The notes under the pieces were generated by a model. The model was not told the DNA's origin and ran no database searches. It worked only from the letters and a program-made list of their open reading frames with translations. The position numbers were made by a program, and so were the translations under genes. This document shows positions 1 to 8,758 of a stretch of DNA of 64,000 nucleotides, one piece after another. Each line of letters opens with the position of its first letter. Within the stretch, counting starts at the first letter, position 1. This DNA is from JTS-RE37 sp041743425 (lineage in GTDB: Bacteria > Bacteroidota > Bacteroidia > Flavobacteriales > Flavobacteriaceae), in assembly GCA_041743425.1 (NCBI GenBank), contig JBGTMS010000211.1:1-64000 (forward strand), in the 5' to 3' direction.

Positions 1-26
1 AACCGGCATATTAAGTCCGAAATTTG

Positions 27-34
27 TACTTTTG
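27..34 (+). promoter_or_regulatory. Candidate -7 promoter box (TACTTTTG)
   Basis: TACTTTTG matches the Bacteroidota -7 consensus TAnnTTTG exactly and lies 22 bases before the glycosyltransferase start. No clear -33 TTG element is visible, partly because the window edge is close. Confidence 0.4.
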
Positions 35-56
35 AAGGAATGTCCTATCTGAATCA

Positions 57-1031
57 ATGAATCTGTCCATTGTAATTCCTTTACTAAACGAAGAAGATTC
101 GCTTAAAGAACTGCATGATTGGATTGTCAGTGTAATGCAATCCAATCATTTTTTATATGAAATCCTGTTTATAGATGACGGCAGTACGGACAATTCCTGG
201 AAAGTCATTTCAGAACTGGCACTTACCAATCCGCAGGTTAGAGCCATCCGCTTTCAAAAGAACTTTGGCAAGTCTCAGGCACTTCATGCCGGTTTCAGAG
301 CGGCCGAAGGAGAAGTGATAATTACCATGGATGCAGATCTTCAGGACAATCCCGAAGAAATTCCGGAAATGTATCAGCTGATCAAGACACATCACTTTGA
401 CCTGATATCCGGATGGAAGAAAAAACGATATGATTCGCTGTTCACCAAGAATATTCCTTCAAAACTCTTTAATTGGGCAGCCAGACGAACCTCAGGGTTA
501 AAGCTTCACGATTTCAATTGCGGGTTAAAGGCGCTGCGCAGGGACGTTGTAAAATCTATAGAGGTCTCCGGGGAAATGCACAGGTACATTCCGGTGCTTG
601 CCAAAAGTGCCGGATTTTGCAGGATAAGTGAAAAAGTAGTTCAGCATCAGGCGCGGAAATACGGGAAGACCAAATTCGGGATGGATCGCTTCATCAATGG
701 GTTTCTTGACCTGATCACCATTTGGTTCGTATCTAAATTTGGGCGTCGGCCAATGCACCTTTTCGGTGCCCTTGGCGTGCTGATGTTTCTTATCGGATTT
801 GGCTTTGCGATTTATCTGGGAATTGATAAGGTTTTTATTCATCCGGGGGGCAGACTGCTGACCTCACGCCCGCAATTCTTCATCTCTCTGACGGCGATGA
901 TTATTGGAACACAGCTCTTCCTTGCCGGCTTTTTGGGTGAGATCATGGTGCGCACAAGGAAGAATGATAGCAGATACAGCGTCGCGGAAGAAATCAACCT
1001 AACCCAGGCCCATAATCAATATTCTTCGTAA
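57..1031 (+). CDS. Family 2 glycosyltransferase, DPM1/GtrB-like, membrane-anchored
   Basis: A GT-A fold family 2 glycosyltransferase that probably moves a sugar from a nucleotide sugar onto a polyprenyl-phosphate carrier at the inner face of the inner membrane. The N-terminus has the nucleotide-binding pattern IVIPLLNEE (residues 5-13), then DDGSTDN near 40-46 and the metal-binding DADLQD near 92-97. Two hydrophobic segments at about 230-265 and 275-300 match the C-terminal membrane hairpin of the DPM1/GtrB/ArnC group. The 324-residue length is normal. It leads a tight operon with a phosphohexomutase and an MsbA-like ABC exporter, which suggests sugar activation and lipid-linked sugar assembly or export; the exact substrate is not readable from the sequence. 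Confidence 0.9.
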   Translation: MNLSIVIPLLNEEDSLKELHDWIVSVMQSNHFLYEILFIDDGSTDNSWKVISELALTNPQVRAIRFQKNFGKSQALHAGFRAAEGEVIITMDADLQDNPEEIPEMYQLIKTHHFDLISGWKKKRYDSLFTKNIPSKLFNWAARRTSGLKLHDFNCGLKALRRDVVKSIEVSGEMHRYIPVLAKSAGFCRISEKVVQHQARKYGKTKFGMDRFINGFLDLITIWFVSKFGRRPMHLFGALGVLMFLIGFGFAIYLGIDKVFIHPGGRLLTSRPQFFISLTAMIIGTQLFLAGFLGEIMVRTRKNDSRYSVAEEINLTQAHNQYSS

Positions 1032-1036
1032 TTTTG
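1029..1036 (+). promoter_or_regulatory. Candidate internal -7 box (TAATTTTG)
   Basis: An exact TAnnTTTG match that begins at the stop codon of the glycosyltransferase, 29 bases before the mutase start. It could give the mutase and ABC genes their own promoter. No convincing -33 element was seen, so chance is possible. Confidence 0.3.
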
Positions 1037-1065
1037 GCGCCACTGAACCCAAGTGGCAATATACA

Positions 1066-2775
1066 ATGAATGAAATCTTAGATACCGCCAGGGCCTGGCT
1101 CACTGATGGATTTGACCCGGACATACAAAACGAGGTCCGGCAATTGATTGAAAACGACCCGGAAGAACTTAAAGACCGGTTCTACAAAGACCTGGAGTTT
1201 GGTACCGGTGGGATGCGAGGTATTATGGGAGCGGGAAGTAACAGGATCAATAAGTACACTCTTGGGAAAAGTACCCAGGGGCTGAGTAATTATCTCCGGA
1301 AAATATATCCATCCGAACAGTTAAAAGTTGTGATTGCCTATGATTGCAGGCATCAGAGTGATACCCTGTCGCGTATCGTTGCCGAAGTCCTGTCGGCCAA
1401 TGGGATACGTGTAAGTTTGTTTTCAGCGCTGAGAACGACTCCTGAACTTTCCTTTGCAGTGAGGCATCTGGAATGCCATGCCGGGATCGTGCTTACGGCC
1501 TCGCACAATCCTCCGGAATACAATGGCTACAAGGTGTATTGGACCGACGGAGGGCAGATAGTACCCCCTGAAGACGAAGGTATCATCTTGGAGATTAATC
1601 GGCTGCAATATTCAGATATCAATTTCAGAACAGATTCTTCTTTGATCCGCTTAATTGACAAGGAGGTGGATCGTCCGTTTATAAAGGCGTGTGTGGCCAA
1701 TGGCAGTTTCGAAGCTGCAGGAAAACAACAGTTCAAAATTGTTTTTACTTCCCTGCATGGCACCTCCATAACAGCGATCCCGGAAGTCCTGGAGAAGGCG
1801 GGATATCCCAATGTGACAATTATTGAAGAACAGGCGGTACCGGACGGCAATTTCCCTACAGTGAAATCACCTAATCCGGAAGAACCAGCCGCCCTTTCAA
1901 TGGCCATCCTTAAGGCAGAAGAGATTCGTGCCGATATGGTTATTGGAACAGATCCTGACAGTGACAGGTTGGGTATTGCCGTGCGGAATCCTCAGGATAC
2001 CATAGAACTCCTAAACGGCAATCAGACCATGTTGCTGATGACAAGGTTTCTGCTTGATCAGAGAAAAAAGCAAGGCTTTAAAGGCAATGAATACATCGCG
2101 ACGACTATCGTTTCAACGCCAATGATGGAGCAACTGGCAAATGCCTATGGGGTGGAGTGCAAGACCTCACTTACAGGCTTTAAATGGATTGCTAAAATGA
2201 TTAAAGATTATCCTCATCAGGATTTCATTGGGGGCGGAGAAGAAAGTTTCGGGTATATGGTCGGGGATTTTGTAAGGGATAAGGATGCGGTGACCTCCAC
2301 TCTTTTGGCATGTGAAATCGCCTCCGCCGCCAAAGCGGGCGGGAGTTCGTTTTATGAAGAACTGGTCCGCTGTTATGTTGACTTCGGTTTTTATAAGGAG
2401 CGACTTATCTCACTCACCAAAAAAGGGATGAGTGGTGCCGAAGAAATAAGCCAGATGATGCATAATTTTAAGGAAGATCCTGTTACTTCTATGGATGGTT
2501 CCAAAGTGGTGCTCATTGATGACTATAATGATGGCACCTCCAGAAATCTTATTACCGGCAAGGTTACGAAAATAGATTTGCCGGAGTCGAATGTACTTAT
2601 ATATACCACAGAGGATGGAACCCGCATGGCAGCAAGGCCCAGCGGGACCGAACCAAAAATAAAATTTTACTTCAGTGTCAATGCCGATCTATCCGACCGT
2701 ACGCAGTACCAGCGTGTGGACCGGGAATTAAATGACAAACTTGAGAGGATCGTTAAAGAACTCAACCTGGAGTAA
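1066..2775 (+). CDS. Phosphoglucomutase/phosphomannomutase (phospho-sugar mutase)
   Basis: Cytosolic alpha-D-phosphohexomutase that interconverts hexose 1- and 6-phosphates through a phosphoserine. All four family signatures are present: the active-site loop TASHNPPEYNG with the phosphoserine at Ser146, the magnesium loop DPDSDR at residues 296-301, the sugar-specificity loop GGEESFG near 391, and the phosphate-binding loop RPSGTEPK near 526. The length of 569 fits the long PgcA-type bacterial enzymes. Its stop overlaps the ATG of the ABC exporter by one base (TAATG), so the two are translationally coupled. Glucose versus mannose preference cannot be decided here. Confidence 0.95.
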   Translation: MNEILDTARAWLTDGFDPDIQNEVRQLIENDPEELKDRFYKDLEFGTGGMRGIMGAGSNRINKYTLGKSTQGLSNYLRKIYPSEQLKVVIAYDCRHQSDTLSRIVAEVLSANGIRVSLFSALRTTPELSFAVRHLECHAGIVLTASHNPPEYNGYKVYWTDGGQIVPPEDEGIILEINRLQYSDINFRTDSSLIRLIDKEVDRPFIKACVANGSFEAAGKQQFKIVFTSLHGTSITAIPEVLEKAGYPNVTIIEEQAVPDGNFPTVKSPNPEEPAALSMAILKAEEIRADMVIGTDPDSDRLGIAVRNPQDTIELLNGNQTMLLMTRFLLDQRKKQGFKGNEYIATTIVSTPMMEQLANAYGVECKTSLTGFKWIAKMIKDYPHQDFIGGGEESFGYMVGDFVRDKDAVTSTLLACEIASAAKAGGSSFYEELVRCYVDFGFYKERLISLTKKGMSGAEEISQMMHNFKEDPVTSMDGSKVVLIDDYNDGTSRNLITGKVTKIDLPESNVLIYTTEDGTRMAARPSGTEPKIKFYFSVNADLSDRTQYQRVDRELNDKLERIVKELNLE

Positions 2776-4598
2776 TGGAATACTTCAAAAAAATTGTACG
2801 CTTCGCAAGTCCCTACCGTAAGTTTGGTTTCCTGAATATTTTTTTCAATATCCTGTATGCGCTCTTCAGTGCATTGTCCTTTGCCGCCCTTATCCCGATG
2901 CTTGAAGTTCTTTTTGACAAGACCAAGAAAGTATTTGAAAAACCACAATATCAGGGACTGGGTAAATTAAAAGATTACTACCTGGATTCCATGAATTTTT
3001 ATATCAGCCGCTACTCCGGGGAAGAACCTATGGGCGGATTGATGCTGGTAATAGGGTTGGTGCTTGTTCTGTTCTTGCTAAAAAATATCTTTAACTACCT
3101 TGCCATGTACTTCATTACCTTTCTTCGAAACGGGGTACTTAAAGATATCCGGAACCGGATGTATCAGAAAATTACAGAATTGCCGATTGCCTACTATTCG
3201 GAAAAAAGAAAAGGAGATGTGATTGCCAGGATTACTTCGGATGTTCTGGAAATTCAACATTCATTTTTGTCGATACTTGAGCTCATTGTGAGGGAGCCAC
3301 TCACCATTCTTTTCACAATTATTATTATGTTTCTGATAAGTGTCAAACTGACCCTTTTCGTCTTTATTTTCATCCCGGTGGCCGGAATGATCATTTCCCG
3401 CATAGGAAAATCTCTTAAGAAACAGTCAGACAAAGTACAACGTGAACAAGGGCGATTTCTGTCGATCGTGGAGGAAACGCTGGGAGGACTGCGGGTGATT
3501 AAAGCGTTCAATGCCGAAGCCCGTTTCTACCGTACCTTTAATCAGTCTACAGGTCGTTTTTTCAGATACTCCAATCAATTGCTGAATCGCCAGAATCTTG
3601 CCTCTCCGACCGGAGAATTCCTCGGTATTCTGGTGATCGGTGTTTTGCTCTGGTTTGGTGGGAAAATGGTGCTGGTAGACGGAACTCTTGACGCCCCTTC
3701 ATTTATCGCATATATGGGATTGGCGTATAACATTCTGACCCCTGCCAAGGCGATCAGTAAGGCATCCTACGATATAAAAAAGGGCAATGCGGCGGCCGAA
3801 AGGGTTATGGAAATACTTGAAACGGAAAACCCTATCAGAGATATACCGGAGGCGGTTGTAAAGACCGGTTTTGATACGGCCATAAAATTGGAAAACATCT
3901 CTTTTAAATATGAGGATGAATATGTGCTGCGAAATTTCAACCTTACCGTTCCAAAGGGTCATACCATTGCCCTGGTCGGCCAATCAGGAAGCGGTAAGAG
4001 CACGATCGCCAATTTGCTTACAAGATTTTATGATGTAAATGAAGGCGACATCAGCATTGATGGAATCAGCATCCGTGAGATTAGCAGGAAGTCCCTTCGG
4101 GACCTGCTGGGCCTGGTTACACAAGATTCTATCCTCTTTAATGATTCTGTAGAGAATAATATCGGGATGGGCAAGGAAGGTGCCTCCAGGGAAGAAATAA
4201 CTGAAGCGGCCAAAATCGCCAATGCTCATGATTTTATCATGGAGTTATCCCAGGGGTATCATACAAATATCGGCGACGGTGGTAATAAACTGAGCGGGGG
4301 GCAAAAACAAAGAATATCCATCGCCAGGGCAGTGCTGAAAAATCCTCCGATCATGATCCTGGACGAGGCGACCTCGGCATTGGATACTGAAAGTGAAAGA
4401 CTGGTGCAGGACGCGCTGGAAAAAATGATGCGCAACCGTACCTCTGTAGTGATTGCGCACAGGCTGTCAACCATCCAGAATGCGCATACGATCATAGTCC
4501 TACAAAAAGGAGTGATCGTGGAAAAGGGATCACATGAAGAACTGATGGGTTTGAACGGAGCCTACAGGAAGCTGGTTGAAATGCAATCCCTGAGCTAA
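2775..4598 (+). CDS. ABC exporter, fused permease and ATPase (MsbA-like)
   Basis: Half-transporter with an N-terminal six-helix membrane domain (about residues 15-330) and a C-terminal nucleotide-binding domain. The ATPase has Walker A GQSGSGKST (near 400), signature LSGGQKQR (near 508), Walker B IMILDEATSALD (near 528) and the switch histidine in IAHRLST. A homodimer in the inner membrane would flip or export lipids, glycolipids or peptides. The ATG overlaps the mutase stop, and the operon begins with a glycosyltransferase, so a lipid-linked sugar is a sensible guess. The 607-residue length is normal for MsbA/MdlB-type exporters. Substrate is not predictable from motifs. Confidence 0.93.
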   Translation: MEYFKKIVRFASPYRKFGFLNIFFNILYALFSALSFAALIPMLEVLFDKTKKVFEKPQYQGLGKLKDYYLDSMNFYISRYSGEEPMGGLMLVIGLVLVLFLLKNIFNYLAMYFITFLRNGVLKDIRNRMYQKITELPIAYYSEKRKGDVIARITSDVLEIQHSFLSILELIVREPLTILFTIIIMFLISVKLTLFVFIFIPVAGMIISRIGKSLKKQSDKVQREQGRFLSIVEETLGGLRVIKAFNAEARFYRTFNQSTGRFFRYSNQLLNRQNLASPTGEFLGILVIGVLLWFGGKMVLVDGTLDAPSFIAYMGLAYNILTPAKAISKASYDIKKGNAAAERVMEILETENPIRDIPEAVVKTGFDTAIKLENISFKYEDEYVLRNFNLTVPKGHTIALVGQSGSGKSTIANLLTRFYDVNEGDISIDGISIREISRKSLRDLLGLVTQDSILFNDSVENNIGMGKEGASREEITEAAKIANAHDFIMELSQGYHTNIGDGGNKLSGGQKQRISIARAVLKNPPIMILDEATSALDTESERLVQDALEKMMRNRTSVVIAHRLSTIQNAHTIIVLQKGVIVEKGSHEELMGLNGAYRKLVEMQSLS

Positions 4599-4696
4599 GA
4601 AAATATACCTGGGTCAAATTGGTTTTTACATCCTCCACAGGAGCTCCGTTAAACCATTATCTTTCACGGGAGTCTAAATAATATAATGCTTTTATA

Positions 4697-5242
4697 TTGA
4701 TAGCGGAAGAGACCTTAGTAGCGCAATTAAAGCAAAAAGATAGTCAGAATCAGGCCTTTGAGCTACTTGTAGAGACCTACAAGGAGCGACTGTATTGGCA
4801 TATCCGAAGGATAGTCCTTGACCACCACGATGCGGATGATGTCCTTCAAAACACATTTATAAAAATTTATAGAAATATTGAAGGTTTTAAAGGAGAAAGT
4901 AAATTGTACTCCTGGATGTACAGGATCAGTACGAACGAAGCCCTCTCATTCCTTAAAGTAAAATCAAAAAAATTAGGAATACCCAACGAGGCCCTCCTGG
5001 GCAGAATGGCAGGCAATTTGCAGGAAGATGTATATTTTGAAGGAGATGACATCCAGTTGCGGTTACAAAAGGCCATTGCCACCTTACCTGAAAAGCAGAA
5101 GCTGGTTTTTAATATGAGGTATTTTGAAGAATTGAAGTATGATGAAATTTCCATGATCCTGGACACCTCCGTAGGGGCCTTGAAGGCTTCCTACCATCTG
5201 GCAGTAAAAAAGATTGAATCGATGTTAAAAACAACCAACTAG
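4697..5242 (+). CDS. ECF-type RNA polymerase sigma factor
   Basis: A group IV (ECF) sigma-70 factor. Region 2 shows the typical DADDVLQNTFIKIYRN and the following YSWMYRISTNEAL segment; region 4 carries ATLPEKQKLVFNMRYF and a helix-turn-helix ending VGALKASYHLAVKKI. The reading frame has no ATG near its beginning; TTG at 4697 is the most upstream plausible start and gives a normal 181-residue protein, while an ATG at 4686 is in another frame and stops at once. It is followed after 92 bases by a membrane anti-sigma-like protein and then a Spy-like periplasmic protein, so the activity is probably controlled by an envelope signal. Confidence 0.92.
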   Translation: MIAEETLVAQLKQKDSQNQAFELLVETYKERLYWHIRRIVLDHHDADDVLQNTFIKIYRNIEGFKGESKLYSWMYRISTNEALSFLKVKSKKLGIPNEALLGRMAGNLQEDVYFEGDDIQLRLQKAIATLPEKQKLVFNMRYFEELKYDEISMILDTSVGALKASYHLAVKKIESMLKTTN

Positions 5243-5334
5243 TTGCCTCTCTATAGGATGGGAGCGGCAATTCCAAAATCAAAAGACCGTCTTTACATTA
5301 AACCTTTTCATAAATCCGTAGTCCAATTAATGCA

Positions 5335-5868
5335 ATGACACTGAACAAAAAAAATAATCCATTTAAAATTCCTGAAGGCTATCTTGATAGTTTGAGCCGG
5401 GAATTAAAGGACGCCGTTTCCCTGGAGGATACCATTGGCCGTCCCGACAGGGACTTTACGGTACCCGAAGGATACTTTGCTTCGCTGAATGATAAAATTA
5501 CCTCTTCCCTAACCAATGAAAAGAAAAACGTAAAACTGATACGTTTGGTACCGTTTCACCGCTCCTATCTCGCAGCCGCTTCCATAGCAGTCATTTTTGT
5601 TCTGGCGATTTTCGCGGCTCTTTTCAGCAGGCCTGGGAATACCGCAGAAAAAATATCATTCGAAGATCTGGCCAGCTCAGAAATTGATAATTATTTTGAG
5701 TTTAATGAGTTGGATATCTCCACCTATGAAATTGCAGAAATGATCCCTCTTGACCAGGTAGAGATAAGCGATATGATTGACAGCCCGTTTCGGGAAGAGC
5801 AGGTTCTGGACTACCTGAATTCCAATATCGAAGCTTTTGAAGATCTAAACCTTGAAAATGATGAATAA
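5335..5868 (+). CDS. Single-pass membrane protein, probable anti-sigma factor
   Basis: Not assigned to a named family with certainty. The N-terminal cytoplasmic part contains two copies of one motif, FKIPEGYLDSL (about 9-19) and FTVPEGYFASL (about 42-52), which I have seen in flavobacterial proteins encoded beside ECF sigma factors. One transmembrane helix lies at about 80-102, followed by an acidic periplasmic tail of about 75 residues. This layout, with a cytoplasmic sigma-binding part, one helix and a periplasmic part, is that of an anti-sigma factor, and the gene sits directly after an ECF sigma gene. It overlaps the next gene's start by 8 to 17 bases depending on which start is used. The anti-sigma role is inference. 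Confidence 0.7.
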   Translation: MTLNKKNNPFKIPEGYLDSLSRELKDAVSLEDTIGRPDRDFTVPEGYFASLNDKITSSLTNEKKNVKLIRLVPFHRSYLAAASIAVIFVLAIFAALFSRPGNTAEKISFEDLASSEIDNYFEFNELDISTYEIAEMIPLDQVEISDMIDSPFREEQVLDYLNSNIEAFEDLNLENDE

Positions 5869-6313
5869 ATACAGGAAAATAGCTTTACTCATCTGTTTGT
5901 CCGTTACAGGCTTGTTTTATGGTCAGAATAAACCAAATAAGGATAAAATTAAATCTCTGAAGGTCGCTTTCATCACAGAGCACCTGGAACTGACCAGTAA
6001 GGAAGCTGAAGCTTTCTGGCCTATATACAATCAATATGACAATAAGCGTGATGAACTGAGGGAGAAGGAACACAAGGAAATACGTGGCCGGATGCGGGAA
6101 ACGGACACTTTTTCGGAGAAGGACGCAGAGGTACTTTTGAAGACCTATCTGGCCCTGGAAGAGGAGGAAGAAGAACTGGACAGAGAATTCCTGCTGAAGC
6201 TCGTCAAAGTGATCTCTGCTAAAAAAACATTGTTGCTGCTCCGTTCTGAAGAGGATTTTAAACGTCAGCTTATCCGGCAATACCGAAACCGTGGCAGCGG
6301 GGATATGCATTAA
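5858..6313 (+). CDS. Spy/CpxP-like periplasmic helical protein, possible stress sensor
   Basis: Small exported protein with a signal peptide (about residues 1-22, ending FYGQ) and an otherwise all-helical, highly charged sequence. The segment LELTSKEAEAFWPIYNQYD resembles the LTxxQ-type helices of Spy/CpxP-family proteins. A glutamate-rich helix (residues about 105-120) follows. Start candidates are TTG 5852, ATG 5858 and ATG 5861; the ATGs give the cleaner signal peptide. The gene overlaps the anti-sigma-like gene, so the two are coupled. By analogy with CnrX/CpxP-type sensors it may sense misfolding or metals in the periplasm and relay to the anti-sigma protein; this role is inferred from context only. 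Confidence 0.72.
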   Translation: MMNKYRKIALLICLSVTGLFYGQNKPNKDKIKSLKVAFITEHLELTSKEAEAFWPIYNQYDNKRDELREKEHKEIRGRMRETDTFSEKDAEVLLKTYLALEEEEEELDREFLLKLVKVISAKKTLLLLRSEEDFKRQLIRQYRNRGSGDMH

Positions 6314-6341
6314 TTAATCAGAATACCAATTGGGGTACCCC

Positions 6342-7370
6342 CTATCGGAAGATGAGTTTTGATATCCGGTTTTTTCCTGCAGCATAAGCAAGGGTATCAT
6401 TTACAAACCGAAGTGTATAATAGGATTCCCGCGAAAGCTGCTCCCAGTGCTCGCCCATATCGCTGGAATAGGATATCCCCGAAAAGCCGATTGCGACAAT
6501 CTCCCTGCCCTGTGATCCGGGAACAAACTGCACACAACTCTTATACCCCGGCGCTTTTCCATCGGCAATCAGCCGCCAGGTATTACCCCCGTCTTCCGTG
6601 AATGCCTTGTTGCCGATAGTACCTTCCGGGTGGGTATAATCGCCGCCGAAGGCAATCCCCAGCAACGCACCTTCAAAATCGATGGAATATATGCCCTGAC
6701 TTGTGGTGTTGTGGAGGACAGGTGTCTCCTGAATGGTCCAGCTTATACCCTTGTCCGCGGTATGTAATATCCGACCTGCCGTAGTAGCCACCCAGGCCTG
6801 ATCCCCGGATACTGCAATGTTGGTATTACTGGCAGCGAACGCTCCTTCCCCGGCCAGGGCGGGTGGCAATTGTTTACAGGGTGTCTTCTTCCATTGTTGA
6901 CCACCGTCCCTTGTAATAATGACGGACAGGCAGCCGTTCATACTGTCTCCGATGGCAATACCTTCAAGATCATTCCAGAAAATCATGGCGTCATAAAAAA
7001 CCAGGGAGTCACTTTCCTTATATACCAACGTCATCATCCCATTATCACCTGTTTTATACAACAATGCAGGGCTGGCAACAGAAAGCATAAAAAAGTCGTT
7101 CTTTGTATGGGCGACCGATCGGAATTCCGGAAAAAGGCTGTCATAGGGCTGTACCCCTTGCCGCACCTTACCACTTGCCAGGTCAACTGTTCCAAAAATT
7201 CCTTTATCTGCAGCGAAGGCAAGGCTGCCCGGCATCAATTCAATGGCCCTTATACTAAGTGAATCCTCAAGGACCGGAAAGATCTCTACCGAAGTAAAAT
7301 AGGCACGGGCCCCCTTTTCACCACAAGATATCAGAAGCAGAGCAAGGCCCAGGAAAAGGAGGAGTCGCAT
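6342..7370 (-). CDS. BNR/Asp-box beta-propeller lipoprotein (YCF48/sortilin-like)
   Basis: Exported lipoprotein: the shorter start gives MRLLLFLGLALLLISCGEKG with lipobox ISC. At least four Asp-box repeats are visible (TRDGGQQW, TADKGISW, TEDGGNTW, SSDMGEHW), predicting a BNR-type beta-propeller similar to proteins often named oxidoreductase or YCF48-like. No catalytic residues of sialidases are evident. The frame is also open to 7388 (MSKYIT...), but a TAnnTTTG box on this strand at 7386-7393 overlaps that start, so 7370 is preferred. Divergent from the rRNA methyltransferase. The molecular function is unknown. Confidence 0.82.
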   Translation of the reverse strand: MRLLLFLGLALLLISCGEKGARAYFTSVEIFPVLEDSLSIRAIELMPGSLAFAADKGIFGTVDLASGKVRQGVQPYDSLFPEFRSVAHTKNDFFMLSVASPALLYKTGDNGMMTLVYKESDSLVFYDAMIFWNDLEGIAIGDSMNGCLSVIITRDGGQQWKKTPCKQLPPALAGEGAFAASNTNIAVSGDQAWVATTAGRILHTADKGISWTIQETPVLHNTTSQGIYSIDFEGALLGIAFGGDYTHPEGTIGNKAFTEDGGNTWRLIADGKAPGYKSCVQFVPGSQGREIVAIGFSGISYSSDMGEHWEQLSRESYYTLRFVNDTLAYAAGKNRISKLIFR

Positions 7371-7385
7371 TGTTATATACTTACT

Positions 7386-7393
7386 CAAAAGTA
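7386..7393 (-). promoter_or_regulatory. Candidate -7 promoter box (TACTTTTG)
   Basis: On the minus strand this reads TACTTTTG, an exact TAnnTTTG match 15 bases before the preferred start of the BNR lipoprotein. It overlaps the longer alternative start and so argues against it. Confidence 0.45.
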
Positions 7394-7415
7394 AAGGGAT
7401 TTATACCAAAAGCAA

Positions 7416-7423
7416 TACCTTTG
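7416..7423 (+). promoter_or_regulatory. Candidate -7 promoter box (TACCTTTG)
   Basis: Exact TAnnTTTG match 17 bases before the ATG of the methyltransferase gene. It implies a very short 5' leader, as is common in Bacteroidota. It is arranged divergently with the box at 7386-7393. Confidence 0.5.
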
Positions 7424-7440
7424 CAACCTTAATTTTTATC

Positions 7441-8652
7441 ATGCGCTTACATCGGAATCTCGTTTTTGCGGTCATAGACGGCCTGCTTCTTATCTTTAAT
7501 GAGCGGGCTTATGCAGACAAGGTGGTTGAGAAAATGCTGAAGCGTGATAAACGCTGGGGAGCAAGGGATCGTGCCTTTGTAGCCGAAACTACCTATGACA
7601 TTGTCAGATGGAAGCGTCTCTATGAAGAAATCGCGGAGGTTTCCGCACCTTTCAGCAGGGCCAATCTTTACAGGATCTTTGCTGTATGGGCTACACTAAG
7701 GGGCATCCCTTTGCCTGAATGGAAACAGATCGAGGCTACCCCTGCCCGTAGGATCAAAGGTCGGTTTGATGAACTTTCAAAGATCCGGAAATTCAGGGAA
7801 TCTGTCCCTGACTGGCTGGACGAACTTGGCTCTAAAGAACTGGGCGAAACACTGTGGACAAAGGAGTTGGGCGCTCTCAATGAACAAGCCCCGGTAGTTT
7901 TAAGAGCCAACAGATTGAAAACCTCCAGGGAACAACTTGCCGCCTCTCTTCTCACAGAGGACATTGCTACCGAAACGATTCCCGGATATCCGGACGCCCT
8001 GAAACTTAAGGAACGCTCCAATGTTTTTACTACTGATGCTTTTAAAAATGGCTATTTTGAAGTGCAGGACGCCTCTTCACAGCTCGTGGCTTCTTTTATG
8101 GAGACCAAACCAGGCGATCGCGTTATAGATGCCTGTGCAGGCGCCGGAGGCAAAACGCTGCATCTTGCGGCACTCATGGAGAACAAAGGGCAGATAATCG
8201 CACTGGATATCTTTGAAAACAAATTGAAGGAACTAAAACGAAGGGCCAAAAGAGGGGGAGCTCATAATATCGAACCACGAGTCATTGACAGCACCAAGGT
8301 CATCAAAAAGCTATCTGAGAGTGCAGACCATGTGCTGTTGGACGCACCTTGCAGCGGCCTTGGCGTATTGCGAAGGAACCCGGATGCCAAATGGAAACTT
8401 TCACCGGAATTTATAGAGAAAATTAAAGCCGGGCAACAGGAAATTCTATCGACTTACAGCAAAATGGTGAAGCCCGGCGGCTATCTCGTATATGCTACCT
8501 GTTCCATACTTCCCGGAGAGAATGAAAGACAGGTTGCCTCTTTTCTTAACTTTGCCGAAGGAAAAGAGTTCCGGTTGATCAGAGAGAAAAAAATATTAGC
8601 CTCTAAAAGCGGTTTTGACGGCTTTTATATGGCTCGTATGCAACGGTCCTGA
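7441..8652 (+). CDS. RsmB/NOP-family RNA m5C methyltransferase
   Basis: SAM-dependent methyltransferase that puts a methyl group on C5 of a cytosine in RNA, most likely 16S rRNA. The SAM-binding motif DACAGAGGKT lies near residues 230-240. The catalytic region includes the proline-cysteine motif DAPCSGLGVLRRNPD near 300 and the second cysteine in YATCSILPGE near 350, the two-cysteine arrangement of the RsmB/NOP family. The N-terminal part has a NusB-like helical character. At 403 residues it is slightly shorter than E. coli RsmB. The ATG follows a -7 box by 17 bases. The target base cannot be read from the sequence. Confidence 0.92.
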   Translation: MRLHRNLVFAVIDGLLLIFNERAYADKVVEKMLKRDKRWGARDRAFVAETTYDIVRWKRLYEEIAEVSAPFSRANLYRIFAVWATLRGIPLPEWKQIEATPARRIKGRFDELSKIRKFRESVPDWLDELGSKELGETLWTKELGALNEQAPVVLRANRLKTSREQLAASLLTEDIATETIPGYPDALKLKERSNVFTTDAFKNGYFEVQDASSQLVASFMETKPGDRVIDACAGAGGKTLHLAALMENKGQIIALDIFENKLKELKRRAKRGGAHNIEPRVIDSTKVIKKLSESADHVLLDAPCSGLGVLRRNPDAKWKLSPEFIEKIKAGQQEILSTYSKMVKPGGYLVYATCSILPGENERQVASFLNFAEGKEFRLIREKKILASKSGFDGFYMARMQRS

Positions 8653-8722
8653 CTTGCTTTTTTATCAACAATAACCTCTGTGGCTGTTAATTACTACTTG
8701 GCGTCTATTTCCTAAAAAGACG

Positions 8723-8730
8723 TAAATTTG
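8723..8730 (+). promoter_or_regulatory. Candidate purL promoter (-7 box TAAATTTG)
   Basis: Exact TAnnTTTG match 28 bases before the purL start. A TTG at 8698-8700 sits 22 bases upstream, close to the expected distance for a -33 element. No obvious PurR-like operator or riboswitch was seen in the 106-base gap. Confidence 0.5.
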
Positions 8731-8758
8731 TGCTTTCCCAACACTTAAGCCCAATTTC

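Noticed and set aside
6332..6341. GGGGTACCCC palindrome between convergent genes
   Set aside because: No loop or T-run for a terminator and no promoter nearby; likely chance.
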